A stretch of 64,000 nt of DNA. It comes from Lachnospiraceae bacterium (GTDB taxonomy: Bacteria > Bacillota > Clostridia > Lachnospirales > Lachnospiraceae). How positions within the stretch are numbered: position 1 is the stretch's first letter; each line of letters starts with the position of its first letter. Under the pieces are notes generated by a model, which saw nothing but the letters and a program-made list of their open reading frames with translations, made no database searches and was not told the origin of the DNA. Shown here in pieces: positions 8,081 to 16,791 of this stretch. The stretch lies in assembly GCA_014804695.1 (NCBI GenBank), contig JAAUZJ010000011.1, forward strand, positions 121,874 to 185,873, read 5' to 3'. The translations under genes were made by a program, and so were the position numbers.

Positions 8081-8983
8081 ATGGATAAAGAGCAAATTTT
8101 ATATGAAGATAAAGATATCATAGTGTGTCATAAACCGGCAGGAATCGCCACCCAGACTGCAAAGGTTGGGCAGCGTGATATGGTGAGCGAAGTGGCTAAT
8201 TATTTGGCCGCGGCATCTAAGGCAGACAGTAAATCAAATAAGCGTCCGTATGTCGGGCTTATTCACCGCCTGGACCAGCCTGTTGAGGGCATACTTGTTT
8301 TTGCCAAGAACCAGAGGGCCGCAGGGGAACTTAGTAAGCAGATAAGTGATGGGCGGATGGAGAAATATTATTATGCGGTGGTGGCTCTTGACAGGGGAGC
8401 AGCAGAGCCGGATATAGAGGTCGAAAGAATGCCGGATGCAGAGCGGGTAATTGGAAAGACTAAAAAAACACTTGATGAAGAAGTGACAAGCACAAAGACT
8501 TGGAAAACATTAATAAATTATCTTTATAAAGATAACAAATTAAATACTTCGACAGTTGTCAATAGGAATCAAAACGGAGCAAAAAGAGCGGAGTTGCATT
8601 ATAGCCTGCTTAGCTGTATGCCTGTTAAAGATTTTTTCAAAAAATATGATAATATTACAGATAATAATATTGCGTATACAAAAACCGAAAGCGTCACCCC
8701 CATTTTATCAGATTATGAAAATACAGACATAGCTCTGGCGCAGATTAAACTAATTACAGGCAGGCATCATCAGATAAGAGTGCAAATGAGTAACGCTGGT
8801 ATGAGTCTTTTGGGCGACTATAAATATGCTGATGACAAGACTATGCAACTTGCGAAGCAGCTTGATCAAAAACAGGTAGCTCTATGCGCATATAAACTTG
8901 AATTTAATCATCCCATAACCGGAAAGCGGATGTCTTTTCATAGGGGGCCTGAATCAGGGATTTTCCAAATCTTCTCATTATAA
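8081..8983 (+). CDS. RluA family RNA pseudouridine synthase
   Basis: A 300-residue protein. The catalytic motif is HRLDQPVEGILVF with Asp65; TGRHHQIRVQM around residue 230 is the conserved KD-box region of the family. The enzyme isomerises uridine to pseudouridine in rRNA or tRNA; the target position cannot be assigned. There is no N-terminal S4 domain. Two segments (about 110-155 and 205-240) are longer and more AT-rich than in compact relatives, the second being rich in Asn, Thr and Tyr. Confidence 0.9.
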   Translation: MDKEQILYEDKDIIVCHKPAGIATQTAKVGQRDMVSEVANYLAAASKADSKSNKRPYVGLIHRLDQPVEGILVFAKNQRAAGELSKQISDGRMEKYYYAVVALDRGAAEPDIEVERMPDAERVIGKTKKTLDEEVTSTKTWKTLINYLYKDNKLNTSTVVNRNQNGAKRAELHYSLLSCMPVKDFFKKYDNITDNNIAYTKTESVTPILSDYENTDIALAQIKLITGRHHQIRVQMSNAGMSLLGDYKYADDKTMQLAKQLDQKQVALCAYKLEFNHPITGKRMSFHRGPESGIFQIFSL

Positions 8984-9011
8984 ATGAACATAAATTTCTC
9001 ATAATAATAGG

Positions 9012-9081
9012 GTGAAAAATAAATTTTTCACAAACGAACTTGTTCGTTTTGCGAGTATTGTGCTAAAACGCTTTCAGCGTT
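9012..9081. repeat. Three-hairpin intergenic element
   Basis: Between the pseudouridine synthase and AI-2E genes lie a near-perfect hairpin GTGAAAAAT/ATTTTTCAC (9012-9031), a second, AACGAAC/GTTCGTT (9033-9048), and a third, AACGCT/AGCGTT (9067-9081). The first closely resembles the hairpin after proS (18243-18268). It may end transcription of the upstream gene. The other two hairpins are unexplained. Confidence 0.6.
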
Positions 9082-9120
9082 GCCCAAACATCGCAGTTAG
9101 AGCAGGAATGGGAGATTTAG

Positions 9121-10167
9121 ATGAGAGACTGGGGCAGCGAAATTTATGATTTAATTTTTAAAAGAAATAAACTGGTGAAGTTCATGACAATAACTTTACT
9201 GGTTTATATTTTTTTTCGCTTTATTTTTCCATTAATAGCCCCGTTTTTTCTTGCGTTTATATTAATTACATTATTTTACCCGGTCTTGCATCGCATACAA
9301 AAAAGGATACCTATGAAAAAGAAGTTTCTCGCGGTTGGCGTGATGCTGCTGGTTTTAGTATTTTTAGCTATACTTTTATGGGCGCTTGGATATGGAAGCA
9401 GCATAGACCTGGAAGGGATTACCGGTTTTATTCAAAAAACTTATGATCAATTGCAGTTAACCCTTCATAATTGCTGCTACAGTCTGGATGGAAAGTTTGG
9501 CTGGAATGGATATGAAATAGAAAATTTCATTGTAGAGAAAATGACAGTGATCATGGAAAATGTTCAGGTGCAGGTGATTCCGAGGGTTTTGTCTTCTTCA
9601 TATAATTGCTTTAAGGGAATATTTGCGTTTGCAGCGTTTATTTTTATTACCCTGCTTTCGGCAATATTATTGGAAAAAGATTATTCATCCTTTATCCACT
9701 GGCTTAAGACTTCCGAAGAAATGTCCTTTATCTGGAAAACGTTAGAGAGCGTTTTGGATTATATTATTACTTTTTTAAAGGCGCAGGGCATAATTTTATT
9801 GATTATCAGTGTGTCGTGCAGTGCCGTTTTGTGGGCAGCGGGAGTGGATGGAAGTATTTTTCTTGGAATTCTTGCAGGCTTCATGGATATACTGCCATTT
9901 ATCGGAACCGGAATCGTGTTAGTGCCGGTTGCCATATGGCAGCTTCTTAACGGCTACTATGTGGCAATGGTTGTTTGTTTGTTGCTTTACATTGCCTGTA
10001 TCTGTATCAGGGAATTTCTGGAGCCTAAACTGATTGGGGAGCAGCTCGGAATTGCGCCGGTACTTATGCTGCTTGGTATTTATGCCGGGATAAAACTTTT
10101 TGGGGTAGGAGGAATCATTGAGGGGCCGCTTGCGCTTATTGTGATTCATGAACTGATGAAGGGGTGA
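9121..10167 (+). CDS. AI-2E family transporter (YtvI/PerM-like permease)
   Basis: A 348-residue polytopic membrane protein with about seven to eight hydrophobic segments: a pair at about 20-55, one at about 62-82, then a long extracytoplasmic loop, and the rest in the C-terminal half. The conserved family core is present: LLEKDYSSF, AGFMDILPFIGTGIVLVP, LEPKLIGEQLGIAPVLMLLGIYAG and GPLALIVIHEL. Members include transporters proposed for autoinducer-2 export and Na+(Li+)/H+ antiport; the substrate here is open. ATG 9121 follows GGGAGATTT. It stands alone after the hairpin element. Confidence 0.92.
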   Translation: MRDWGSEIYDLIFKRNKLVKFMTITLLVYIFFRFIFPLIAPFFLAFILITLFYPVLHRIQKRIPMKKKFLAVGVMLLVLVFLAILLWALGYGSSIDLEGITGFIQKTYDQLQLTLHNCCYSLDGKFGWNGYEIENFIVEKMTVIMENVQVQVIPRVLSSSYNCFKGIFAFAAFIFITLLSAILLEKDYSSFIHWLKTSEEMSFIWKTLESVLDYIITFLKAQGIILLIISVSCSAVLWAAGVDGSIFLGILAGFMDILPFIGTGIVLVPVAIWQLLNGYYVAMVVCLLLYIACICIREFLEPKLIGEQLGIAPVLMLLGIYAGIKLFGVGGIIEGPLALIVIHELMKG

Positions 10168-10313
10168 GTGGCTTTTTAATGAGCTTTTTTATATATAGAA
10201 AAGTTGTATATTTTTAGCAGTCATGATAAAATTTTTATAAAGTAATAAATAAAAATAATAAGTAAAAAATAGTGTGATCGTATTGTTGCATATATTAATT
10301 TGGGGGTGTTTCA

Positions 10314-11390
10314 GTGGCTGATTATATTGATGTAGAAAAAAGGATATACATACCTTTAAAACCATTAACAGTAAATTTTCATGAAAAAGAAGAAGTTGAA
10401 CTTAATGCTTTTCAGAGATTTATATTAGAGGCAATTGAAGAGAATGCAACATTAGAACAAATAGAAGACGCAACACAATTGCCTGAAAATGTGATTGAAT
10501 CGGAAATTTCGCATATGCAGCGACTAAACCTGCTTAATAAAGATTGTACATTATCAGAATTATCGAAAAATATCTTAATGATTTCAAGATGCTTAGAGAT
10601 ACTGAATAATGAAAAAAAGAAACTGTGTATCTGTCTGATCACCGGAGAACTTGAAGAATATGTTGAAGATAACTATTATAATACAGGCCAGGATGATTGG
10701 GTGATGGAAGGTGAAATAAGATTTGAGGATATATCCGAAATCAGTACAGAGGATAAAGATTCTATTTTGGCGGACAGTTTGTCTGCTTTAAGCGGATTTT
10801 CTGAAGAACAAATTAATAAAGTGCGTTCATCTGTATATGTTGAGTTGAATGAAACTGATAAAAAAATAGTGTATAAGCAGCAGAAAATTAATAAATTGCC
10901 ATGCCTGATAGGCGATAATAAATTAAAGTCTGAAGACAAGATATATGCTGAGGGCAAATTTTCAGTTATTACGGTAGAAGTGTCAAATGACAGCCTTGAA
11001 AAATATAGTGAAAAAATAGCACCCCTTAAAGAATTGTATACGGATGCACCGGAATTTATTTCTGACTTTGGAAAGAATTTGATCAAGGAATACAAGCAGT
11101 ATGAGGATTATAAAAACGAAAAACTGACATTTGCATATGACCATACATCAGGAATGATAAAGGAAGAAAAATATGATACTGATGCTTTTCCGGATGAAAG
11201 AGTGCAGCTGACGTTAAAGGCGGATAAAGAGATAGATGATAAAGTTAAAAGCCGGATTTTTGACGCTGTAAAATCAAAATGGAAATTAGATGAAAAATAT
11301 CAGGTTAAAACAGCAGATGTTAAAGAAGAGAGGTACATAGTTGGATTTTGTCTGGAAGAATTGAGAGGTGATATATATGCGGATAGATAA
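10314..11390 (+). CDS. Unrecognised protein with possible N-terminal winged helix, partner of the zinc-ribbon ATPase
   Basis: A 358-residue protein, GTG start behind TGGGGGTG. I do not recognise the family. Residues about 28-80 (LNAFQRFILEAIEENATLEQIEDATQ ... IESEISHMQRLNLL) read as a winged helix-turn-helix. The rest is soluble, acidic and Lys/Glu-rich, with no cysteine cluster or transmembrane segment. The ending, VGFCLEELRGDIYADR, overlaps the start of the next gene by 14 nt, so the two are translationally coupled. The pair looks like one functional unit, with this protein the likely recognition or adaptor part and the next the ATPase. Function is inferred from position only. Confidence 0.75.
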   Translation: MADYIDVEKRIYIPLKPLTVNFHEKEEVELNAFQRFILEAIEENATLEQIEDATQLPENVIESEISHMQRLNLLNKDCTLSELSKNILMISRCLEILNNEKKKLCICLITGELEEYVEDNYYNTGQDDWVMEGEIRFEDISEISTEDKDSILADSLSALSGFSEEQINKVRSSVYVELNETDKKIVYKQQKINKLPCLIGDNKLKSEDKIYAEGKFSVITVEVSNDSLEKYSEKIAPLKELYTDAPEFISDFGKNLIKEYKQYEDYKNEKLTFAYDHTSGMIKEEKYDTDAFPDERVQLTLKADKEIDDKVKSRIFDAVKSKWKLDEKYQVKTADVKEERYIVGFCLEELRGDIYADR

Positions 11391-13995
11391 TTATGAAAAA
11401 ACTCTTTTGGTTACAGCAGCTGCAGTAAGCTTTATCTGTGACGAATTATCTGAACAGGAAAAGCAGTATCAGAGAAATATGCAGGAAGAATATAACGCAT
11501 ATAAAAACCGCAGAAACAGGGAATATAATGATACTTTAAGATATTATGAAAATGCCGTAAAAAAATCGAAAGGAGATCCCTTACAGGCAGTGATAGAGTA
11601 TCAACGTCAAAGGATAGAAAGGCGAAAAATAGAGAATAGGCATATACATATTGATATATTGAATTTATGTACTAGACATTACGATGAAAAAGAGAATTTG
11701 TTAAAAGAATGTACTGATATTACCCAGATATCACTTGATAAAGCTGTATATAAACTGCAGGCGTATCTTGAGTATTTAGCGGATTATAAAAAACGTATTA
11801 GAGAAACATTTGAAAACTCCGGAGAAATTGAGGAGCCGTTTTCATTGACTTTGCCTAAGGATTGTGATTTTGTGCCGCATGGAACGAGCGGTGGTAGTGA
11901 AAAAGCCGGTGATGCACTCTCAGCCATGCAGTTTAAAAATATCAAGATGGTTCAATCTGCTGATGAAAAAAGGGAGTTTCAAACGTATTTAAAGGAAAAT
12001 GATTTATTAGATAATGCTGATGAGTGGATAATAGCGCCTATTTGGGATGAGGGTAAGAAAAGCGTTTTAAAAGGTGTTATTATGCAGTCCGGAAATCAGT
12101 ATGCATATAAAGCAATGTTTGAGAACTTAGAGTCAAACGCAGCGGGGCGGTTGATATTAAGATATAAAGGAATACTTGAAAAAAAGGATTTTGTTTCATT
12201 TGACAGTGTTTTTGTTACATCAAATGTAACGGTGGAATGTTATTCTCCGGAACAAATTAATAACGATAGAGCGAAATATAGTGAATTATTTGAGGAATGT
12301 TTTAAATTACAATTATACTTAACATATGAACTTCTGATGCAGAAAAAAATGGCGGCCGTTTCACCTATGGGTGCTTATTTGAAAAAATCTGCAAAAAAAC
12401 AGCAAACCAAGGCGCTTAAGCATTTTAAAGAGGGAAGAGTTGTAAACGAAAAAGTTAAAATGGCTGTTTTGAATGTGAAAGAAGAAGAATATTCGGATAA
12501 CGGATATAGAATTAATTTATTTTTTAACGGCGATATCCAAACAAATGAGACACAGGCTGACGCAGTCATAAGGGCGTTTGGTGAAGAAAAATTCTTTATG
12601 ATACAGGGGGCACCGGGGACAGGAAAAACGACCGTGATCAAAGAACTGATCATGCAGCAGTTAAACATGATTCCTGATTCAAAAATATTGTTTGTCTCTC
12701 AGACAAACGATGCACTTGATAATGTTATCAGAGGAATTGTAGAAACTTCGCAGGGGTATGAACTTATTGAAAAGAACCAGATCGTCAGGTGTGGCTCTAC
12801 GGGAAAAATTCCAGAGGATATAGATGAGTATTCACTTGAAAATAAATGTAAAAAATATAAAGAGAATCTCAAAAATCATGAAGTAAGCGGCGAAGCTATG
12901 AAACTAAGGGAGAAATGGCAAAGCTTTATTGAAGATAAAGCAAATAATGATGCTGTAGGAGAATATCTTTTGGTAGATTTCCGGATTGTCGGCGCTACAT
13001 GTGCCGGATTGGAAAGCAGACATTATGGATTAAATGGATATGAGTTTGATCTGGTTATAATTGATGATGCCGGAGCAGCATCGGCCGGAGAATTATTAAT
13101 TCCAATCAACCGGGCGAAAAAATTGATCATGATCGGCGATTACAAGCAGCAAGCAGATTCTTTGAATAAAAGTTTCTTCCAACGATTATATGATGATTGC
13201 CCGGATAATATGAAGTGTACACTGAAGACGCAGCTTAGAATGACGTCTGTTATAGCGGGACTTTTTCATAAGGCAGGCAGCCACATGGACAATAAAGAAT
13301 TTTTTGAATCCGTTAAAAAAGTCGAAGCGGATAAGAGATTGTGCGAAGCCTGTGGAAGAGAACTTGACAATAATGAAAACGTATTATGTGTAAGATGTCT
13401 TGAAAAGAGCGAGACCGTAAACTGCCAAGGCTGTAATAAAGAGATTGTATATCCGCTATATTATAAACATATTCTGAAAAAAGAAGCGGAATTGATCTGC
13501 GGATGCAGTCAAAAGGCTATATGTGAAGAATGCGGAAAGAGTGTTTGGATTGAACAGAGTGCTCTTGAAGAATTACAACTTTTAAAGAAGAAGTGCTTAT
13601 GTAATGAATGTACAGAGTTGTATAAACAAAAAGTTTATGTTACTTGTGAGCGATGTGGAGATATGATGGAATTCACGTATGCTCATAAAAGAAGGCTGGA
13701 AGAAAACGGAAACGCATTGCCGACGATATGTCCTAAATGCAGACAAGACGATAGCAGGATGGTTACAGTTGGAGTGTGCAAGGCCTGTGGAAAGGATATT
13801 ACATATCAGTCATATTTTATAGCAAGACATAATATTGGCAGACAGACACTTCATAAAGAATGCAGGGATAAATTGTGCGATCCCATTTTTTGTGAAAAGT
13901 GTGGAAGAAAATTTGTTATTACATATGGTGAGAAGGAAGATTATGAGAGTAGAGGGGATGAGATACCTAGGATATGTGAAAAGTGCAGGGGATAA
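11377..13995 (+). CDS. SF1-like ATPase fused to tandem zinc ribbons, lacking the second RecA half
   Basis: An 872-residue protein. ATG 11377 is chosen because AGAGG lies 8 nt upstream; GTG 11368 is also in frame. Residues 1-400 are Lys/Glu-rich, probably partly coiled. The Dna2/Nam7-like RecA-1 domain follows: Walker A GAPGTGKT (411-418), motif Ia FVSQTNDALDNVI, Walker B-like VIIDDAG (Asp563/Asp564 instead of DE), motif III GDYKQQ (587-592) and a motif IV-like TQLRM (618-622). Motifs V and VI, with the arginine finger of RecA-2, are absent. From about 655 to the end come repeated Cys-x2-Cys pairs forming about five zinc ribbons of 35-40 residues each. The ATPase could be a regulatory switch rather than a helicase. 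Confidence 0.85.
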   Translation: MRIDNYEKTLLVTAAAVSFICDELSEQEKQYQRNMQEEYNAYKNRRNREYNDTLRYYENAVKKSKGDPLQAVIEYQRQRIERRKIENRHIHIDILNLCTRHYDEKENLLKECTDITQISLDKAVYKLQAYLEYLADYKKRIRETFENSGEIEEPFSLTLPKDCDFVPHGTSGGSEKAGDALSAMQFKNIKMVQSADEKREFQTYLKENDLLDNADEWIIAPIWDEGKKSVLKGVIMQSGNQYAYKAMFENLESNAAGRLILRYKGILEKKDFVSFDSVFVTSNVTVECYSPEQINNDRAKYSELFEECFKLQLYLTYELLMQKKMAAVSPMGAYLKKSAKKQQTKALKHFKEGRVVNEKVKMAVLNVKEEEYSDNGYRINLFFNGDIQTNETQADAVIRAFGEEKFFMIQGAPGTGKTTVIKELIMQQLNMIPDSKILFVSQTNDALDNVIRGIVETSQGYELIEKNQIVRCGSTGKIPEDIDEYSLENKCKKYKENLKNHEVSGEAMKLREKWQSFIEDKANNDAVGEYLLVDFRIVGATCAGLESRHYGLNGYEFDLVIIDDAGAASAGELLIPINRAKKLIMIGDYKQQADSLNKSFFQRLYDDCPDNMKCTLKTQLRMTSVIAGLFHKAGSHMDNKEFFESVKKVEADKRLCEACGRELDNNENVLCVRCLEKSETVNCQGCNKEIVYPLYYKHILKKEAELICGCSQKAICEECGKSVWIEQSALEELQLLKKKCLCNECTELYKQKVYVTCERCGDMMEFTYAHKRRLEENGNALPTICPKCRQDDSRMVTVGVCKACGKDITYQSYFIARHNIGRQTLHKECRDKLCDPIFCEKCGRKFVITYGEKEDYESRGDEIPRICEKCRG

Positions 13996-14061
13996 ATATT
14001 TCGGTTGATTTGATTAATTTGAAGGGGTAGAAAATAGTAATAAAATGTAATAAAAATATTT

Positions 14062-14092
14062 GGCCTAGACATACGTGTGTCTAGGTCTTTTG
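14062..14092 (+). terminator. Terminator after the zinc-ribbon ATPase gene
   Basis: CCTAGACA (14064-14071) and TGTCTAGG (14078-14085) form an 8-bp stem, extended by two weaker pairs, with a 6-nt loop and TCTTTTGTT after it. It lies about 65 bp past the ATPase stop. The remaining intergenic sequence up to 14422 holds a short gene remnant (14125-14247) and AT-rich DNA with no other recognisable element. Confidence 0.8.
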
Positions 14093-14124
14093 TTATTATG
14101 AAATACAAAGGGTGTTTAAATTAA

Positions 14125-14247
14125 GTAAACCAAACTGCAAAAGAAGAATGTATAAGAGAAGCAGGTGGAAATTATATACATGATTATGATGAAAATCTCA
14201 TTGAAATTCCAGCAAATGTACATACTAGGATAGAAAGGAGAGATTGA
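14125..14247 (+). pseudogene. Possible 3' remnant of a lost gene
   Basis: Forty codons, open from a stop at 14122 to TGA 14247, have no start codon or ribosome site. They read like the end of a soluble protein (EECIREAGGNYIHDYDENLI then EIPANVHTRIERRD). The amino-acid pattern is coding-like, and ANVH...I-E resembles the tails of some small secreted-toxin or HNH domains, but the match is too short to name. It may be debris left between the ATPase unit and the DUF4160 pair. Confidence 0.35.
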
Positions 14248-14422
14248 AATGATAATCATGGTATACAGGTAAATTCCTATTTTTACAAATGTGAGGTCAC
14301 TTCATATTATCTCTAAAGGCGTATTGCTTGACAGTTAAAAAAATATTAAATACAATGATTTTAAATATTTTATTATAAAATCTAAGCCATGCATATTATA
14401 AATAATTTAGGGGGACTATATT

Positions 14423-14686
14423 ATGCCAGAGTTAAGTAGATTTGGTGGTATTGTAATATATCTGTTATTTAATGATACACAACAGCATAATAAACCGCAT
14501 GTTCATGTTTATTATGGAGAATATGAGGCTGCAGTTGGAATAGATGGCGAGTTATTAGCAGGTTCTTTGCCGAGAAAACAGCTAAAAATGGTTGTCGGAT
14601 GGCTGGCTTATCATGAAGAAGAGGCATATAAAGCATGGAATCTTGCAGTTAAAGGCGAGCATTTTGAAAAGATTGCACCAATGTAG
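14423..14686 (+). CDS. DUF4160 protein
   Basis: An 87-residue protein matching DUF4160: a start with ELSRFGGIVIYLLFND, then HNKPHVHVYYGEYEAAVGIDG-x-LLAGSLPRKQLKMVVGW and a terminal helix with EEAYKAWNLAVKGE. AGGGGGACT precedes the ATG. Members almost always neighbour a DUF2442 gene, as here, and the pair is suspected to be a toxin-antitoxin-like module. Molecular activity is not established. Confidence 0.9.
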   Translation: MPELSRFGGIVIYLLFNDTQQHNKPHVHVYYGEYEAAVGIDGELLAGSLPRKQLKMVVGWLAYHEEEAYKAWNLAVKGEHFEKIAPM

Positions 14687-14699
14687 GAGGTATTTAAAT

Positions 14700-14996
14700 A
14701 TGTATATTGTTGATGACATATGTTATGCCGGAGAGAAAACAGAAGGAATCAAAGTTAAGGAAGCTAAAGCAATGAGAGGCGGCATGCTTTTGGTGACATT
14801 TACAACAGGTGAAAAGAGATTATATGATACAACTTTATTAAAGGGTGAAGCATTTAGACCTTTAAGGGATAATAAAATATTTCAAAATATCTCTATTTTT
14901 CATGGAGTAATAACATGGAATAATGGAGAAATTGATATTGCGCCCGAAACGGTTTATGCGGACAGTTACCCATACGATACATTAGAAGTTGGATAA
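14700..14996 (+). CDS. DUF2442 protein
   Basis: A 98-residue protein. The start at 14700 is set by TAGGAGG 8-9 nt upstream. The pattern LLVTFTTGEKRLYDTTLLKGEAFRPLRD, then GVITWNNGEIDIAPETVYADSY, is the DUF2442 core. It begins 13 nt after DUF4160 ends, so the two are one transcript. The family is small and soluble, and some members are fused to DNA-binding domains. Its 3' end overlaps the first codons of the longer reading of the next gene. Confidence 0.9.
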   Translation: MYIVDDICYAGEKTEGIKVKEAKAMRGGMLLVTFTTGEKRLYDTTLLKGEAFRPLRDNKIFQNISIFHGVITWNNGEIDIAPETVYADSYPYDTLEVG

Positions 14997-16674
14997 AAAT
15001 AACAAAAACAAAAAATATAAAGAATATAAGCAGGATCCTTCAATGCCCAAAAAGAAAGATATAAAGCCACAAATCAACCCTACATACAACTGGAACACCC
15101 GCCTTCAAGCCATCACCCACAAAACCGGAACCATAATAGTAACCCTATACTTTATCGCCCTGACAATAATATTCCCATTTTACACCAAAGGCGGCTACGC
15201 AGAAATTGGGGAAGTGAAATATAATCTTTTCCGCAATATCGGGCTTGCATTAACGGCTGTTATGATGTTAGTTATAGCAGAGTCTCTTTTCCTGAATAGA
15301 AAAAATTTCTCCGTTATAACTTTTTATAAGAGCTTATCAGTAACGGATTGGTTAATATATGCTTATTTCATGTTTGTTCTTATTTCCTACATCTTTACGT
15401 CTTTTACGGAGGAAGCGTTCTGGGGAGCGGAAGGCTGGTTTATGGGACTTGTCAGCCAGCTTTTGTTTATCGGTATATATTTTTTATTTTCCAGATATTT
15501 TATTTGGAGTAACAAATGGCTGTATGTTATATTGATTAGTTCTGCTCTGGTTTTTTTGCTTGGGATTTTAAACAGGTATTCTGTTTATCCGATTTATATG
15601 AGTGAGCAGAATCCGGGTTTTATTTCCACAATGGGAAATATTAACTGGTTTTGCGGATATTGGGCGGTCATTTGTCCTCTCGGTGTTGTATTTTATTGGA
15701 CAAGCAGCGCAAAATGGCAGCAGACAGCTGCGGGTATATATGTAGTGATCTGTTTTATTACAGGTGTGGTTCAAGGAAGCAGCAGCGCATATCTTGTTTT
15801 TGCAGGAGTTTTTATTTTCCTGTTTACTCTTTCATTTCAGGGAAATCGGGAAATGTATAGGTTCCTGCAGCTTTGTATATTGTTTGCGTTATCGTGTCAG
15901 ATAGCTAGACTGCTTCGCTATCTGCCGGGACTTGAGATGAATTATGAGAATGAATTGGGCGTTGTGCTTACGGATACAAATCTGATGTTGTTTATAGGAT
16001 TAGTGTTTATAGCTGTATATGTACTTTTTCATTACTTTGTGAAGAAAAAGAATTGCGATGTTAAACAGTATAAAAAAATACGTAATGTCGCACTTGCTTT
16101 AATGGCAGCAGTATTAATTATATATGTATTATTATTAGTGGGAAATACTTGTCTGCCAGGCGGACTTTTTGGATTATCGGCAGTTTCGTTTTTTACGTTT
16201 GATGATGCATGGGCAAGCTATAGAGGGGCGACTTGGAGTATAGGTGTGCGGGCTTATCAGAGTATGCCGCTGCTTAATAAACTGATAGGTGAAGGACCGG
16301 ATTGCTTTGCGAGCTATGTATATTCGGTAGACGGTTTGGCGGAGCGTACATATGAGTTATTTGGCAATGCAAGACTGACTAATGCACATAACGAATGGAT
16401 TACTGTGCTTGTTAATCAGGGAATCATGGGATTTGGTTGCTTTGTTGGAGCGTTTGCAGCGGCAGTCTGCAGGTTTATGAAAAAGGCACATGTGGAGTCT
16501 GCGTTATATTTGTGTGCGGCGAGTATTTTATTTTATATGTTACACAATATGGTAAGCTTTCAGCAGATATTGAATGCTCCGTTTGTTTTTATGATATTAG
16601 GGGTTGGGGAAGGACTTTGTAGAAAACTGGTTAAAGAGGAAGTTGTGACTGGTTCAAGCTTATATTCAAATTGA
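14989..16674 (+). CDS. O-antigen ligase/polymerase-like membrane protein
   Basis: A 561-residue polytopic membrane protein with about twelve hydrophobic segments and a basic N-terminus. The Wzy/WaaL mark is the long loop with GEGPDCFASYVYS followed by NARLTNAHNEWITVLVNQGIMG, which carries the conserved His. The family transfers or polymerises lipid-linked glycans at the outer face of the membrane. TTG 14989 opens the longest frame; ATG 15043 (MPKKKDIK) is an alternative with a weak GGA upstream. Codons 15050-15190 are strikingly C-rich compared with the rest of the gene. There are no glycan-assembly neighbours, so the substrate is unknown. Confidence 0.82.
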   Translation: MDKNNKNKKYKEYKQDPSMPKKKDIKPQINPTYNWNTRLQAITHKTGTIIVTLYFIALTIIFPFYTKGGYAEIGEVKYNLFRNIGLALTAVMMLVIAESLFLNRKNFSVITFYKSLSVTDWLIYAYFMFVLISYIFTSFTEEAFWGAEGWFMGLVSQLLFIGIYFLFSRYFIWSNKWLYVILISSALVFLLGILNRYSVYPIYMSEQNPGFISTMGNINWFCGYWAVICPLGVVFYWTSSAKWQQTAAGIYVVICFITGVVQGSSSAYLVFAGVFIFLFTLSFQGNREMYRFLQLCILFALSCQIARLLRYLPGLEMNYENELGVVLTDTNLMLFIGLVFIAVYVLFHYFVKKKNCDVKQYKKIRNVALALMAAVLIIYVLLLVGNTCLPGGLFGLSAVSFFTFDDAWASYRGATWSIGVRAYQSMPLLNKLIGEGPDCFASYVYSVDGLAERTYELFGNARLTNAHNEWITVLVNQGIMGFGCFVGAFAAAVCRFMKKAHVESALYLCAASILFYMLHNMVSFQQILNAPFVFMILGVGEGLCRKLVKEEVVTGSSLYSN

Positions 16675-16791
16675 AATTTTGAAAATATTTGAACTTTTAT
16701 ACTTGTATAGTCAAATCGTTGTAGACAATCCGCGTTTATTTTATTAAAATAGTGTTTTGATAGGAAAGTTAAATAGGAGTGGAGGACTAAA

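Noticed and set aside
10676-11095. A 139-codon antisense reading frame inside the gene at 10314
   Set aside because: Ser/Leu-rich composition typical of the reverse strand of a Lys/Glu-rich gene, with no ribosome site.
16675-16791. Possible T-box upstream of proS
   Set aside because: Only 117 bp are available, with no specifier loop, T-box sequence or terminator/antiterminator pair visible.
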